IMG/VR virus record: IMGVR_UViG_3300042861_000319
Coordinates: 1-26,868 of that record
Strand: one strand, 5' to 3'
DNA length: 26,868 nucleotides
DNA from: a virus
The notes below the pieces were generated by a model that was not told where the DNA came from, made no database searches, and saw nothing but the letters and a program-made list of their open reading frames with translations. A program made the position numbers and the translations under genes. Below, one piece after another: positions 1-6,087 of the stretch (the first letter of the stretch is position 1; the number at the start of each line of letters is the position of its first letter).

Positions 1-335
1 TCATCTACATCTAGAACATCATCTGAGATGTCAAAGAATTCACCTTGACCGAAGATAGCTTCCATGATCTCAGCATGGCGAGTCTCAATAGCTTGCTGAG
101 TAGCTGGAGAGATGATGCGTGAACGCTCTGACTCACGAGTCTTATCCTCAGAAGCCCAGATACCACGGAAGACTCGCTCATACTCCTGCCACAAGTCCAT
201 GTAGTTAGCATCTCGGTGGTCACGCCAGCGAGTAATGTGCTGAGTAATCCATGAAGTTAGTTCTTTCTCAGTCTCTGTAGGTTCCTCGAACTGATTATTA
301 TTTTCATCGAACTGATTGTTATTAGTTAAAGCCAT
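1..335 (-). CDS. Portal protein, N-terminal part (cut by window edge)
   Basis: The 111 visible codons start at ATG 335 and run off the left edge without a stop. A low-complexity Asn/Gln-rich start is followed by a segment containing ITRWRDHRDANYMDLWQEYE and then SRIISPATQQAIETRHAEIM. The 'sites of attachment' helix and the 'SPATQQAIETRHAEI.EAIFG' stretch resemble portal proteins of T7-like and N4-like podophages. The portal forms the dodecameric ring through which DNA enters and leaves the capsid. Its position two genes after the large terminase in the same direction fits a packaging operon. The assignment rests on sequence memory and gene order; the missing remainder prevents a length check. 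Confidence 0.7.
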   Translation of the reverse strand, partial: MALTNNNQFDENNNQFEEPTETEKELTSWITQHITRWRDHRDANYMDLWQEYERVFRGIWASEDKTRESERSRIISPATQQAIETRHAEIMEAIFGQGEFFDISDDVLDVD

Positions 336-337
336 AA

Positions 338-622
338 TTAAAGTTTCTTCCATTCTTCGTATGACAGACGGATAGCATTAGGATCACCTTGCTCTTTTTC
401 GTGTTGATACTGTTCACGACTATTGGGTGCTCGGCTACGTGCTTCTTGTTCTTGCTCAACCATATTGGCACGCATATTAGCTGAAGCATAAGCTTCGTCA
501 TCAGACTTCTTACGTGTATTCTTATAGACTATTTCTGGTTTTGCAATATTCTTAGGATTATAGAACTGTGCTTGAGCTTTTAAGCGAGAGCGTTTATCTT
601 CAAGTTCTTTATCTGTAGCCAT
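338..622 (-). CDS. Hypothetical protein between large terminase and portal
   Basis: This 94-residue protein is highly charged, rich in Lys, Arg, Glu and Gln, with no membrane segment or cysteine pair and probably mostly helical. ATG 622 follows an AAGGAATTT stretch (minus strand) that serves as ribosome-binding site. It ends two bases before the portal start, so it is probably translated as part of the terL-portal operon. I do not recognise a family. Its location suggests a role in head assembly or packaging, but this is only positional. Confidence 0.7.
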   Translation of the reverse strand: MATDKELEDKRSRLKAQAQFYNPKNIAKPEIVYKNTRKKSDDEAYASANMRANMVEQEQEARSRAPNSREQYQHEKEQGDPNAIRLSYEEWKKL

Positions 623-645
623 TTTAAATTCCTTTGTGTGTTAGG

Positions 646-1905
646 TTAATATCCGCTGATAATATCTAAGACTTCGTAGTCATCATCTTCGTAGTCTGTG
701 TTGTAGCTTGTGATAGCTAACTGGTCAATGTAACTTAAAGCATCTACCAAGTCATCATGTACACCAGCTGTGGGGAACATCACTAATTGATCTCTAAACT
801 CACTCCAGTCTTCTTTCTCATTGAAGGATACCCTTCCATGTTCCATACGACCTTGTAAGCTCCAGACAACCCTGTCAGTCTTCTTCTTATTCCCGTGAGT
901 TAAGTCCTGTATGTGAGCATAGATGTTATTCTTCCTCATCAAGTCATTCAGGTAAGGCAGTACAGCATTCTTCAATGCTCCTCGCTCAATACCAATGCTT
1001 GTAGGCTGGAAGTCTCTAACCACCTTCAAGATGTTAACTGCAGTCTCTCTAATGTCCCACCTACCATGCTGGATCTTGTGAACCCACCAGTCACCATTGT
1101 CCTCAAGCTTAACCACTGCAATGGCTGTCTCATCCAGTCTCTTCTTAGATGCACCTGCATTTTTACCAACTTCTTCAAAGCCAGCTAAGTCAATGGCTAC
1201 AATGTATGTACCAAACTGAGGTTCTTCAGCAGTCTTAAACCATTCCTCTTTAAAGACATCTGCACCTGCAGTATCAAAGCTAGACAGGTATTCCTGCTTG
1301 AATGCAAATGAACTCAGTGTTCTCTTTGCAGCCTCAACTTCCTTAGGATCAATAGTCTCATTGTCAGCTGTGGTGAAGTGCCAACTCTTCCATTCTTCGT
1401 CATCAGTATCTTTTCCAAGATTAAAGATGTCATAAAACCAGTTTCTACCGCTGGGTGTTGAGATAAACAAAGCTCGTCCCTTTTGGTCAGACAAAGAAGC
1501 TCGAATTACCTTTTCCCAAATATCTTGTTTAATAAAAGCACATTCATCTAGGACAACATAAGTTAGTGAGACACCACGCAAAGAGTCGGGATTATCAGCT
1601 CCTCGCACTAGAATCTTACGCCCATTAACCAGTGTAATCTCAAGGTTGTTAACGTGACTTGACTTAATTACAGGTCTTCCAAGATCGTGTAGCAAGTCCC
1701 AAAGAATCGATCGGGCTTGTCCCAAAGTAGGCGCAATATACATTACAGCCGAACCTTCAGGACAGTTTAATGCTTCAATCAATAAAGACACAGCCGATAG
1801 TCTGGATTTACCACAACGACGACCAGCGGCTACAACTTTAAAACGGTGAGTATCCTTAAATACGTTTTGTTGCCAGTTTAGAAGCTTAAAATCAAGAGTT
1901 GCCAC
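646..1905 (-). CDS. terL: Terminase large subunit (TerL)
   Basis: This is the packaging motor ATPase and headful or site-specific nuclease that cuts concatemeric DNA and pumps it into the prohead through the portal. In the 419 residues the Walker A motif is GRRCGKS (28-34), Walker B is VVLDE (117-121) and the coupling motif is STPSG (149-153). The RNase H-like nuclease domain shows AIDLAG (Asp239), GIERG (Glu307) and HDDLVDAL (384-390). Length is short but ordinary for podophage TerL. The start is GTG at 1905, preceded by AAGGA six bases upstream inside the 3' end of the HNH gene; the two genes overlap by 14 bases. The acidic C-terminal tail (YEDDDYEV) is typical of portal- or TerS-contacting tails. 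Confidence 0.96.
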   Translation of the reverse strand: MATLDFKLLNWQQNVFKDTHRFKVVAAGRRCGKSRLSAVSLLIEALNCPEGSAVMYIAPTLGQARSILWDLLHDLGRPVIKSSHVNNLEITLVNGRKILVRGADNPDSLRGVSLTYVVLDECAFIKQDIWEKVIRASLSDQKGRALFISTPSGRNWFYDIFNLGKDTDDEEWKSWHFTTADNETIDPKEVEAAKRTLSSFAFKQEYLSSFDTAGADVFKEEWFKTAEEPQFGTYIVAIDLAGFEEVGKNAGASKKRLDETAIAVVKLEDNGDWWVHKIQHGRWDIRETAVNILKVVRDFQPTSIGIERGALKNAVLPYLNDLMRKNNIYAHIQDLTHGNKKKTDRVVWSLQGRMEHGRVSFNEKEDWSEFRDQLVMFPTAGVHDDLVDALSYIDQLAITSYNTDYEDDDYEVLDIISGY

Positions 1906-2311
1906 TATGTTTCCTTAAATAATCCGCTGCCTTTATTAGCAGTTCTGGATTGTCTTGAAACTGTCCTAAACCTGTATTGCAAGGCCCACACAACAGTTCC
2001 CTTATCTTTCCTGTAGCATGACAGTGATCTACTGCCAGTTGCTTACTTTCTTGTTTCTTACCGCAAATACCACAACCATAGTTCTGGTACTTTAATTTCT
2101 CATAGTACTCATCAGCACTTATGTTGTAGGCTTTCTTTAAAGTGTAGTCTTTACGTTTAACTTTATAGTTGTCTTGCCGTTGTCTTTCTTTTTCAACATT
2201 GCTACGACAAATCTTACAACTATGTCTACGTACACCTCTACTTTTATAATGCCAGTGAAAATCCTCAATACCTTTTATTGTACCACATGAAGTACATTGT
2301 TTAGTTTCCAT
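1892..2311 (-). CDS. HNH endonuclease of the recombination endonuclease VII type
   Basis: In 139 residues there are N-terminal Cys pairs (C6/C9, C32/C35), a basic linker, and a beta-beta-alpha-metal core with C80-x2-C83, the DHCH motif (95-98), C108-x2-C111 and Asn112. This is the pattern of Pfam endonuclease VII (T4 gp49-like) nucleases, many of which behave as free-standing homing endonucleases in phages. It sits between the small and large terminase genes, overlaps the terL start by 14 bases and supplies the terL ribosome-binding site. It may be a homing gene that invaded the packaging operon, or an HNH packaging partner as known next to terminases of some siphophages. Sequence alone does not decide. 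Confidence 0.88.
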   Translation of the reverse strand: METKQCTSCGTIKGIEDFHWHYKSRGVRRHSCKICRSNVEKERQRQDNYKVKRKDYTLKKAYNISADEYYEKLKYQNYGCGICGKKQESKQLAVDHCHATGKIRELLCGPCNTGLGQFQDNPELLIKAADYLRKHSGNS

Positions 2312-2333
2312 TCCGATTCCCTTTCAAAGGATT

Positions 2334-2363
2334 AAAAACAGGTGTTCGACCGTACGCACCTGT
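2334..2363 (-). terminator. Rho-independent terminator-like hairpin between terS and the HNH gene
   Basis: On the minus strand, perfect 7-bp arms ACAGGTG (2363-2357) and CACCTGT (2344-2338), separated by a 12-base loop containing CGTACG, are followed by four further T residues. This is a stem plus U-tract in the direction of transcription. It lies in the 75-base gap between terS and the HNH gene and would reduce read-through to HNH, terL and portal. The stem is short, so partial termination is more likely than complete. Confidence 0.55.
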
Positions 2364-2386
2364 AACGTACTGAAAGCCCTCTCGGG

Positions 2387-2758
2387 TTAGTCTTTAACTT
2401 CTACGTCTAACACATTCTCTACTGTTTCCAGTGTAGGACTATTAAGCCCTGATATATTGATACTGATCTGTGGCATATTACCACTACCTGACTTCTGTGC
2501 CTCAAAGACACTCACTGGGACAATCCTATCAACAATTAACTTCCACGCTGCTGCTTGATTCTTATGTTCATCATTCAATGCTGCATCATATATAGCTTCT
2601 AACACCTTAGCACTCTTAGGTGAGTTTAACATCCTAAGCTTGTACTCATTGATGATTGCAGCATCACCCTTAGGTCTACCTACACCACGGTTCTCACTTA
2701 TAGACTTTAAAGCCTTAGTGGATGTTCGACCTATCTTATTACCTGTTGGTTTAGTCAT
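2387..2758 (-). CDS. Probable terminase small subunit (TerS)
   Basis: The 123-residue protein is basic at the N-terminus (GRTSTKALKSISENRGVGRP), helical in the middle (KVLEAIYDAALNDEHKNQAAAWKLIVDRIVP) and acidic at the end. The basic, DNA-binding-like head with 'GRPKG' and the 'A..W.LIVDRI.P' helix resemble DNA-packaging or small-terminase proteins of podophages. TerS recognises phage DNA and hands it to TerL. It is the first gene of the leftward operon and lies directly upstream of HNH-terL, the usual TerS position. No catalytic motif is present. The name rests mostly on size, composition and order. Confidence 0.65.
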   Translation of the reverse strand: MTKPTGNKIGRTSTKALKSISENRGVGRPKGDAAIINEYKLRMLNSPKSAKVLEAIYDAALNDEHKNQAAAWKLIVDRIVPVSVFEAQKSGSGNMPQISINISGLNSPTLETVENVLDVEVKD

Positions 2759-2847
2759 TGCCCGTCTTTGTCCTATATCAAGGAGACATTTAAGTGGAGT
2801 ACTATATAGTACTAAGACATTATATTAAAGTTATAAGACATAATATT

Positions 2848-2897
2848 AATTATACTTATAAAGTATGTATTTAATACAACTTAAATTATACTTATAA
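2848..2897. repeat. 14-bp direct repeat in the leader of the leftward transcript
   Basis: AATTATACTTATAA occurs at 2848-2861 and 2884-2897, 36 bases apart, within the untranslated leader of the terS transcript. The core TATACTTATAAAG of the first copy recurs exactly at 6560-6572 in the leader of the rightward promoter. Its presence in two opposite leaders makes a regulatory or processing element more likely than AT-rich noise, but low complexity lowers confidence. Confidence 0.5.
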
Positions 2898-3022
2898 TAG
2901 TTTTATTTAAGTGTGTTTAACTACTATGTTCCCCTACTAGGGTGTACACCTCAGGCTTAGAAGACTTAACTTAGTAGTGGGGTCAGGCTACTTAGTAAAC
3001 ACAATTATTTCCTATAGAGAAT

Positions 3023-3051
3023 ATTGTATCATACTTTTGTCTATTTGTCAA
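3023..3051 (-). promoter_or_regulatory. Strong leftward sigma70 promoter for the packaging operon
   Basis: Read on the minus strand: -35 TTGACA (3051-3046, perfect), 17-base spacer, -10 TACAAT (3028-3023), with TATGA just upstream giving an extended TGn -10. Transcription would begin near 3016, leaving a leader of about 258 bases before terS. The spacer end AAGTATGA closely matches the two other promoters found in this window (AAGTGTGT, AAGTGTGC). Confidence 0.85.
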
Positions 3052-3087
3052 GCTTTTATTGTCATGTACACATATATTTCTTCTTTC

Positions 3088-3105
3088 ATGTGATTGTAGT
3101 CACAT
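3088..3105. promoter_or_regulatory. Perfect CRP-type binding site
   Basis: ATGTGATTGTAGTCACAT contains the exact TGTGA-N6-TCACA core recognised by the cAMP receptor protein of enterobacteria, vibrios and relatives, extended by one matching base pair on each side. Its centre (3096.5) lies about 80 bases upstream of the predicted leftward start near 3016, close to the -82.5 class I activator register. FNR-type regulators use a different core (TTGAT-N4-ATCAA), so CRP is the better match. A chance palindrome is possible. Confidence 0.55.
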
Positions 3106-3128
3106 ATATGTTTACTTATACGCTTCGC

Positions 3129-3359
3129 TGAAGTTCCCCATTTTTAGGGTGTCTGGTTAGTACTTTGAAGTTCTACTTTAGCCTTACAAATCATAGGGTT
3201 ATGTCTCAGGACTCTGATGGTCTATATTCTTCTTTTTGTGTACTCCCATACTCTTTTTTGTGAACTTCAGAGGCTCCTACAATAACATTCATAGCTACGA
3301 TGACCCTCCCCCCTATGAAGTTAGTACTTACTTACATTGTAGTGTCTCTGAAGTTAGTA
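3129..3359. repeat. Dispersed TGAAGTT repeats
   Basis: TGAAGTTC occurs at 3129-3136, 3166-3173 and, inverted, at 3262-3269. The longer TGAAGTTAGTA occurs at 3316-3326 and 3349-3359. Five copies of the TGAAGTT core in 231 non-coding bases suggest binding sites for a protein, for example an initiator or repressor. No obvious periodicity holds across all five, although the last two are 33 bases apart. Confidence 0.45.
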
Positions 3360-3399
3360 AGCACTCACTCTAAACTCATATGTACACTTATGATCTAGG

Positions 3400-3439
3400 G
3401 TGTCGGAATATTGACAGTGTAGTGTCGTAAAGTCGACAG
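3400..3439. repeat. Tandem dyad repeats, operator-like
   Basis: Two 18-base units begin with GTGTCG and end with GACAG (3400-3417 and 3422-3439), a 22-base period that is about two helical turns. The second contains the inverted repeat TGTCG-N6-CGACA; the first has the shorter TGTC-N8-GACA. Side-by-side dyads on the same helix face are typical of repressor or initiator binding sites. The site lies 98 bases before the DnaA boxes. Confidence 0.45.
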
Positions 3440-3536
3440 GTGTGCAGGGCAATGTAGCACCCTTTGAAGTATACCTATACTGGTAGGGGTATATACTCTG
3501 CAGGGTATACAGTGTTGCTAATATACAACACAAGAG

Positions 3537-3634
3537 TTATCCACAGGTTACTCACAAGGTGTGGATAAGATACTCCTAGGGGTATACAGTTATGCACAGG
3601 CAAAGTCTTATATAAGACCTAGAATTGTGGATAA
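3537..3634. promoter_or_regulatory. Cluster of four DnaA boxes; candidate replication origin
   Basis: Four perfect matches to the DnaA-box consensus TTATNCACA lie within 98 bases: TTATCCACA at 3537-3545 (plus), its complement TGTGGATAA at 3560-3568, TTATGCACA at 3590-3598 (plus) and TGTGGATAA at 3626-3634. Orientations alternate and spacings grow (centres 23, 30 and 36 bases apart). Known biology: host DnaA binds such clusters to open bacterial and plasmid origins. Location in the non-coding region between divergent operons supports an origin, or alternatively a DnaA-controlled promoter. Confidence 0.75.
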
Positions 3635-3872
3635 GTACTAGTTGTGGTGTTAGTAACTTTGTCTAAGGGGGTAGTGGCTTGACACCCTGTTATGGCCTCT
3701 GAGGGCTTCTAATCGCTTCGACTGGTGCAAGGCATTAGGGTTTATACGTAAGGGTTTAAAGTTTGCAAATAATTGTCAAAAACAGGTGTTTGTAAGTTTC
3801 GTGTAAGGTTCAGCTGGATAATAGAGGACAAGGAAGGCAAGGAGCTGACCTACTAACCCAAAGGAGCACAAC

Positions 3873-4094
3873 ATGGCGACACTGACATACTGGTACTGCG
3901 AGTGCAAGGACGATGCAGACGCATACTCGATCATCTCGAAGACCAAGAAGGACGCTGAGGCACAAAGGTACAGTCGAGGCGGCAACCGCTTTGAAGCACC
4001 AGTTAAGAAGACACTGCAGTATAAAGACGCATTTGACCTGCTAGACTGGGCAACTGGTGAAGCTGGTGGTCGTGGTTGCGGTTCAACAATATAA
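3873..4094 (+). CDS. Small early protein, unknown function
   Basis: The 73-residue product begins MATLTYWYCECKDDADAYSI, is rich in charged residues and has a Cys pair near the start (C9, C11) but no complete zinc motif. The ribosome-binding site AAAGGAG lies six bases before ATG 3873. Codons ending in C or G are more frequent here than in the neighbours (many TAC, GAC, AAG, ATC), suggesting strong expression or separate origin. I recall similar small proteins in other phages without known function. As the first gene of the rightward early cluster it is a candidate host-takeover gene by position only. Confidence 0.75.
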   Translation: MATLTYWYCECKDDADAYSIISKTKKDAEAQRYSRGGNRFEAPVKKTLQYKDAFDLLDWATGEAGGRGCGSTI

Positions 4095-4105
4095 AGGATT
4101 ATATC

Positions 4106-4282
4106 ATGTCATACTTACCAACACCCAGTGGCTGGACACTGCAGGAACTGAGGGACTGCCTAGAGAAAACTAAGGAGGCATTGACAGAGACAAGTGATGT
4201 CTCATATAGTTGGTCACTGTTGGTTCAGCAACAGGACAAGCTTCAACGACTCATTAACGACATAGAAACTTCGGAGATTTAA
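4106..4282 (+). CDS. Small early protein, unknown function
   Basis: The 58-residue product starts MSYLPTPSGWTLQELRDCLE and is predicted to be mostly helical, without membrane segments. ATG 4106 is chosen because AAAGGA lies seven bases upstream; an alternative ATG at 4076 would overlap the previous gene by 19 bases and has no such site. It is followed one base later by the next start. No family recognised. Confidence 0.65.
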   Translation: MSYLPTPSGWTLQELRDCLEKTKEALTETSDVSYSWSLLVQQQDKLQRLINDIETSEI

Positions 4283-4283
4283 A

Positions 4284-4379
4284 ATGTTAGATAAGATTAT
4301 AGACGTATGCTTCGCAGTACTTATCGGCCTAATGTTGGCGGGTGGTGCATTGGCTTATTTTGATGTATTAGTAAAGTAA
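4284..4379 (+). CDS. 31-residue single-span membrane peptide
   Basis: The product has a short charged start (MLDKIIDV), one hydrophobic segment (CFAVLIGLMLAGGALAYF, about residues 9-26) and a short tail. GGAG lies nine bases before ATG 4284, inside the end of the preceding gene, and the start is one base after that gene's stop. It is too short for routine gene calling but the ribosome-binding site, spacing and membrane segment support it. Possible roles include inner-membrane interference or superinfection exclusion; this is a guess. Confidence 0.5.
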   Translation: MLDKIIDVCFAVLIGLMLAGGALAYFDVLVK

Positions 4380-4391
4380 AGGGTTATTATC

Positions 4392-4553
4392 ATGAACTAT
4401 TTTGACACACGCTATCAAGCACAGAAAGCATTTCCTAATGCGATTATTCGCAAGGTTTTGAACTATCATGTAAATTCTAACGCAGGTCAGTTTGTAGTCT
4501 TTAATGACTACACTACATACGAAGACTGGAAACGTTGCGGGCACGTCTCCTAA
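4392..4553 (+). CDS. 53-residue early protein, unknown function
   Basis: The product starts MNYFDTRYQAQKAFPNAIIR, is basic to neutral, and shows no membrane segment. It begins 12 bases after the upstream membrane peptide; the upstream AAAGGG is a usable ribosome-binding site. No family recognised. The pattern of aromatic and basic residues (FVVFNDYTTYEDWKRCG) suggests a small folded domain. Confidence 0.55.
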   Translation: MNYFDTRYQAQKAFPNAIIRKVLNYHVNSNAGQFVVFNDYTTYEDWKRCGHVS

Positions 4554-4569
4554 GTGACAGTTTACCATG

Positions 4570-4638
4570 ATGAAGTGTGACAGACTTCATTGTAGTGCAC
4601 TGTCGCACTTTAAAGGCTACGGCCTAACTTTGAAAGTT
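4570..4638 (+). promoter_or_regulatory. Series of short hairpins in the leader of the 4644 gene
   Basis: Four inverted repeats follow each other in 70 bases: ATGAAGT/ACTTCAT (4570-4590, loop GTGACAG), AGTGC/GCACT (4594-4609), AGGC-TACG-GCCT (4614-4625, a UNCG-type stable tetraloop in RNA) and AACTTT/AAAGTT (4626-4638). GTGACAG also occurs at 4554-4560. No T-tract follows, so this is not a plain terminator. It could be an RNase III processing region or translational control element. Confidence 0.4.
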
Positions 4639-4643
4639 AAACC

Positions 4644-4973
4644 ATGAAAACAACTGTCACGTTCTCAGACTTTAGACAAGCTTTTAAGGCTATTCGACCC
4701 GATAACTTTAGTCACGAAGGCTTGGAGCAATTATGGGACTATTTCGAATCTTATGAGCGAGATACTGGCGAAGAAATTGAGCTTGATGTTATCGCTATTT
4801 GTTGCGAATACAGTGAGCAGACTTGGCAAGCCATAGCCTCAGATTATGACATTGACATCGATGAAAATGAGAACGAGGAAGAACAAGCCCAGCAGGTAAT
4901 GAATTATCTGTGCGATAGTACATCAGTCATTGGGTCAACATCTGACGGTAAGTTTATCTATCAGAATTTTTAA
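4644..4973 (+). CDS. Strongly acidic conserved early protein
   Basis: The 109-residue protein carries about 25 Asp/Glu against 6 Lys/Arg, concentrated in EIELDVIAICCEYSE (about 43-57) and an acidic patch DIDIDENENEEE. I recall the 'EIELDVIAICCEY' type motif from uncharacterised proteins in many phages and plasmids, but no proven function. Size and charge are reminiscent of DNA mimics such as T7 Ocr (116 residues, the first early gene of T7), but no sequence similarity is claimed. ATG 4644 follows the structured leader. A small domain with Cys pair CC53-54 is an alternative reading. Confidence 0.75.
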   Translation: MKTTVTFSDFRQAFKAIRPDNFSHEGLEQLWDYFESYERDTGEEIELDVIAICCEYSEQTWQAIASDYDIDIDENENEEEQAQQVMNYLCDSTSVIGSTSDGKFIYQNF

Positions 4974-4986
4974 GGAACTAAATAAA

Positions 4987-5193
4987 ATGATTGAAACAAC
5001 GCACAATAAACCTTTGGCAATCAAAGGCCTTAAAAGCTACCGCTACAGAGGCCGTTATGGTTTCATAATGATTGGGGCTACTGACTCTCAGGATGCGCTT
5101 AGAGAGGCTTCTAGAAGCACTGAAAGCACTGTAATAATTGATAACTTAGAAGCATGGGATTATTCTAAGTATATGTACATTCAAGCTATATAG
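4987..5193 (+). CDS. Small early protein, unknown function
   Basis: The 68-residue product starts MIETTHNKPLAIKGLKSYRY. AAGGAA lies about ten bases before ATG 4987; an upstream ATG at 4930 would overlap the acidic gene by 44 bases and lacks a ribosome-binding site. The pattern of alternating beta-like stretches (YGFIMIGA, STVIIDNLEAW, KYMYIQAI) suggests a compact alpha/beta fold. Similar small proteins in phages have no known role, to my recollection. Confidence 0.65.
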   Translation: MIETTHNKPLAIKGLKSYRYRGRYGFIMIGATDSQDALREASRSTESTVIIDNLEAWDYSKYMYIQAI

Positions 5194-5209
5194 GGAAACA
5201 GTAACTAAA

Positions 5210-5374
5210 ATGAATACTAAACTATTAAAACACACACGTGAACTATTCAAGTCTTACGATGTCCCTGAGCACGTGCGACGAAGTTATAGGCTCAAATGGG
5301 TGAGATCAATCAGAAACCTAGGCGATAAGTGGCTATTTGCTAAACCTATTACACGTAAGGAAAACACACAATGA
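5210..5374 (+). CDS. 54-residue basic early protein, unknown function
   Basis: The product starts MNTKLLKHTRELFKSYDVPE and is strongly basic (HVRRSYRLKWVRSIRNLGDK), in contrast with its acidic neighbours. It is probably helical and could bind nucleic acid. It ends in an ATGA overlap with the next gene (5371-5374), which supports translation as part of the chain. No family recognised. Confidence 0.6.
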   Translation: MNTKLLKHTRELFKSYDVPEHVRRSYRLKWVRSIRNLGDKWLFAKPITRKENTQ

Positions 5375-5667
5375 CTATCGACACAATAACCTTTCACTTT
5401 GTAGGTCAATTAGAGGATTCAGGTGCTATTGTAGATGTCCAATGTCAGATTGACGAAGACGGGGATTGTATAAGCTTAGATTCTGCAATGTATCAGGGCA
5501 TTGATGTACTTGAGGTGATCTCAAACGATCAACAGGAGAATCTTCAATGGGAGGCATCAAAGGCTTACAAAGCTGAGCAATATGAACAACTGACCATTGA
5601 CCATGACAACAATAGCACTTTGGAAGCCATCTATGGCCTCTTTAAGCCATCATTTTACATTAGGTAA
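5371..5667 (+). CDS. Acidic early protein, unknown function
   Basis: The 98-residue protein has about 19 Asp/Glu against 4 Lys/Arg. It begins MTIDTITFHFVGQLEDSGAI, with alternating beta-strand-like stretches, and continues into a helical, Gln/Glu-rich segment. AAGGAAA precedes ATG 5371, which overlaps the previous stop by four bases (ATGA). No family recognised; with 4644-4973 and 6223-6459 it forms a group of acidic proteins in the early cluster. Confidence 0.65.
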   Translation: MTIDTITFHFVGQLEDSGAIVDVQCQIDEDGDCISLDSAMYQGIDVLEVISNDQQENLQWEASKAYKAEQYEQLTIDHDNNSTLEAIYGLFKPSFYIR

Positions 5668-5679
5668 GGGGTACATACT

Positions 5680-5871
5680 ATGCTATACACAAAAGGCTCT
5701 ATTGTAGGGTTTACAAATGATAACCCTAAAGTGGAAGTGGTTACTATAAAGTTTGATGCTTTGCTCGATGACAAAACCATTGAGGCAGTATTGGACACGC
5801 TCAGGGGTAAGTTCAACGACTGGGGTGAGCACCTGCACTTTAAAATGACCTTAGAAAGTGAGGATGTATAA
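5680..5871 (+). CDS. Small early protein, unknown function
   Basis: The 63-residue product begins MLYTKGSIVGFTNDNPKVEV and is mildly acidic, without membrane segments or cysteine motifs. TAAGGGG lies eight bases before ATG 5680. The stop is directly followed by the next ATG (TAAATG), indicating coupled translation. No family recognised. Confidence 0.6.
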   Translation: MLYTKGSIVGFTNDNPKVEVVTIKFDALLDDKTIEAVLDTLRGKFNDWGEHLHFKMTLESEDV

Positions 5872-6087
5872 ATGCTATCAGAGATTGACTTAAAAGACTG
5901 GATTGAACAACCTTCAATTCCACTGTATGACGTACCTAAGGAGACACCCATTAAAACACCTATGGGTATGTTATGGTTCAAACACATTGACGGGATGTAC
6001 AGTCTAAATTATGATGCCAATGGACACCCAGTGCACATGAAAGCATGGGTCAAAGTTAACCCTTACAGGAGAAAATCAGATGAATGA
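5872..6087 (+). CDS. Conserved small early protein, unknown function
   Basis: The 71-residue product starts MLSEIDLKDWIEQPSIPLYD and contains MLWFKHIDGMYSLNYDANGH. The 'W..QP.IPLYDVP.ET' and 'WFKHIDGMYS' phrases resemble small proteins I recall from other T7-like phages, function unknown. The start is immediately after the previous stop, and the end overlaps the next gene by eight bases. Confidence 0.7.
   Translation: MLSEIDLKDWIEQPSIPLYDVPKETPIKTPMGMLWFKHIDGMYSLNYDANGHPVHMKAWVKVNPYRRKSDE

Larger units (their letters stand above)
2759..3872. other. 1.1-kb gene-free control/origin region between divergent operons
   Basis: I see no credible gene on either strand here. The left part (about 2800-2930) is very AT-rich and contains a perfect 16-bp palindrome AGTACTATATAGTACT (2798-2813) and a 14-bp direct repeat. 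A 10-bp palindrome GGTGTACACC is at 2941-2950. Further right come the leftward promoter, a CRP-type site, TGAAGTT repeats, a tandem dyad repeat, the direct repeat GGGTATACAGT (3503-3513, 3580-3590), an inverted repeat GTGTTG/CAACAC (3512-3531) and four DnaA boxes. Divergent operons start on both sides. I found no convincing rightward promoter for the early genes here. Confidence 0.8.

Noticed and set aside
913-1188. 91-codon plus-strand open frame inside terL
   Set aside because: Antisense to the terminase gene, with no ribosome-binding site or family resemblance.
3411-3707. TTGACA at 3411-3416 and 3679-3684 as early rightward promoters
   Set aside because: No acceptable -10 element lies 16-18 bases downstream of either hexamer.
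2334-3790. 13-base identity AAAAACAGGTGTT at 2334-2346 and 3778-3790
   Set aside because: Exact 13-mers are expected by chance several times in a window of this size; considered as a possible attachment site but no integrase or tRNA is present.
4181-4210. TTGACA-N18-TATAGT promoter-like sequence on the plus strand
   Set aside because: It lies inside a small coding gene and lacks the AAGTRTGN motif shared by the other promoters; it could still act as an internal promoter but the evidence is thin.
5655-5987. 110-codon open frame on the minus strand
   Set aside because: It is antisense to two small plus-strand genes with ribosome-binding sites and coupled junctions; its product is Ser/Leu-rich with no motif.
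5987-6015. TTGACG-N17-TATGAT promoter-like sequence on the plus strand
   Set aside because: Intragenic, imperfect -35, and such matches are expected by chance in an AT-rich genome.
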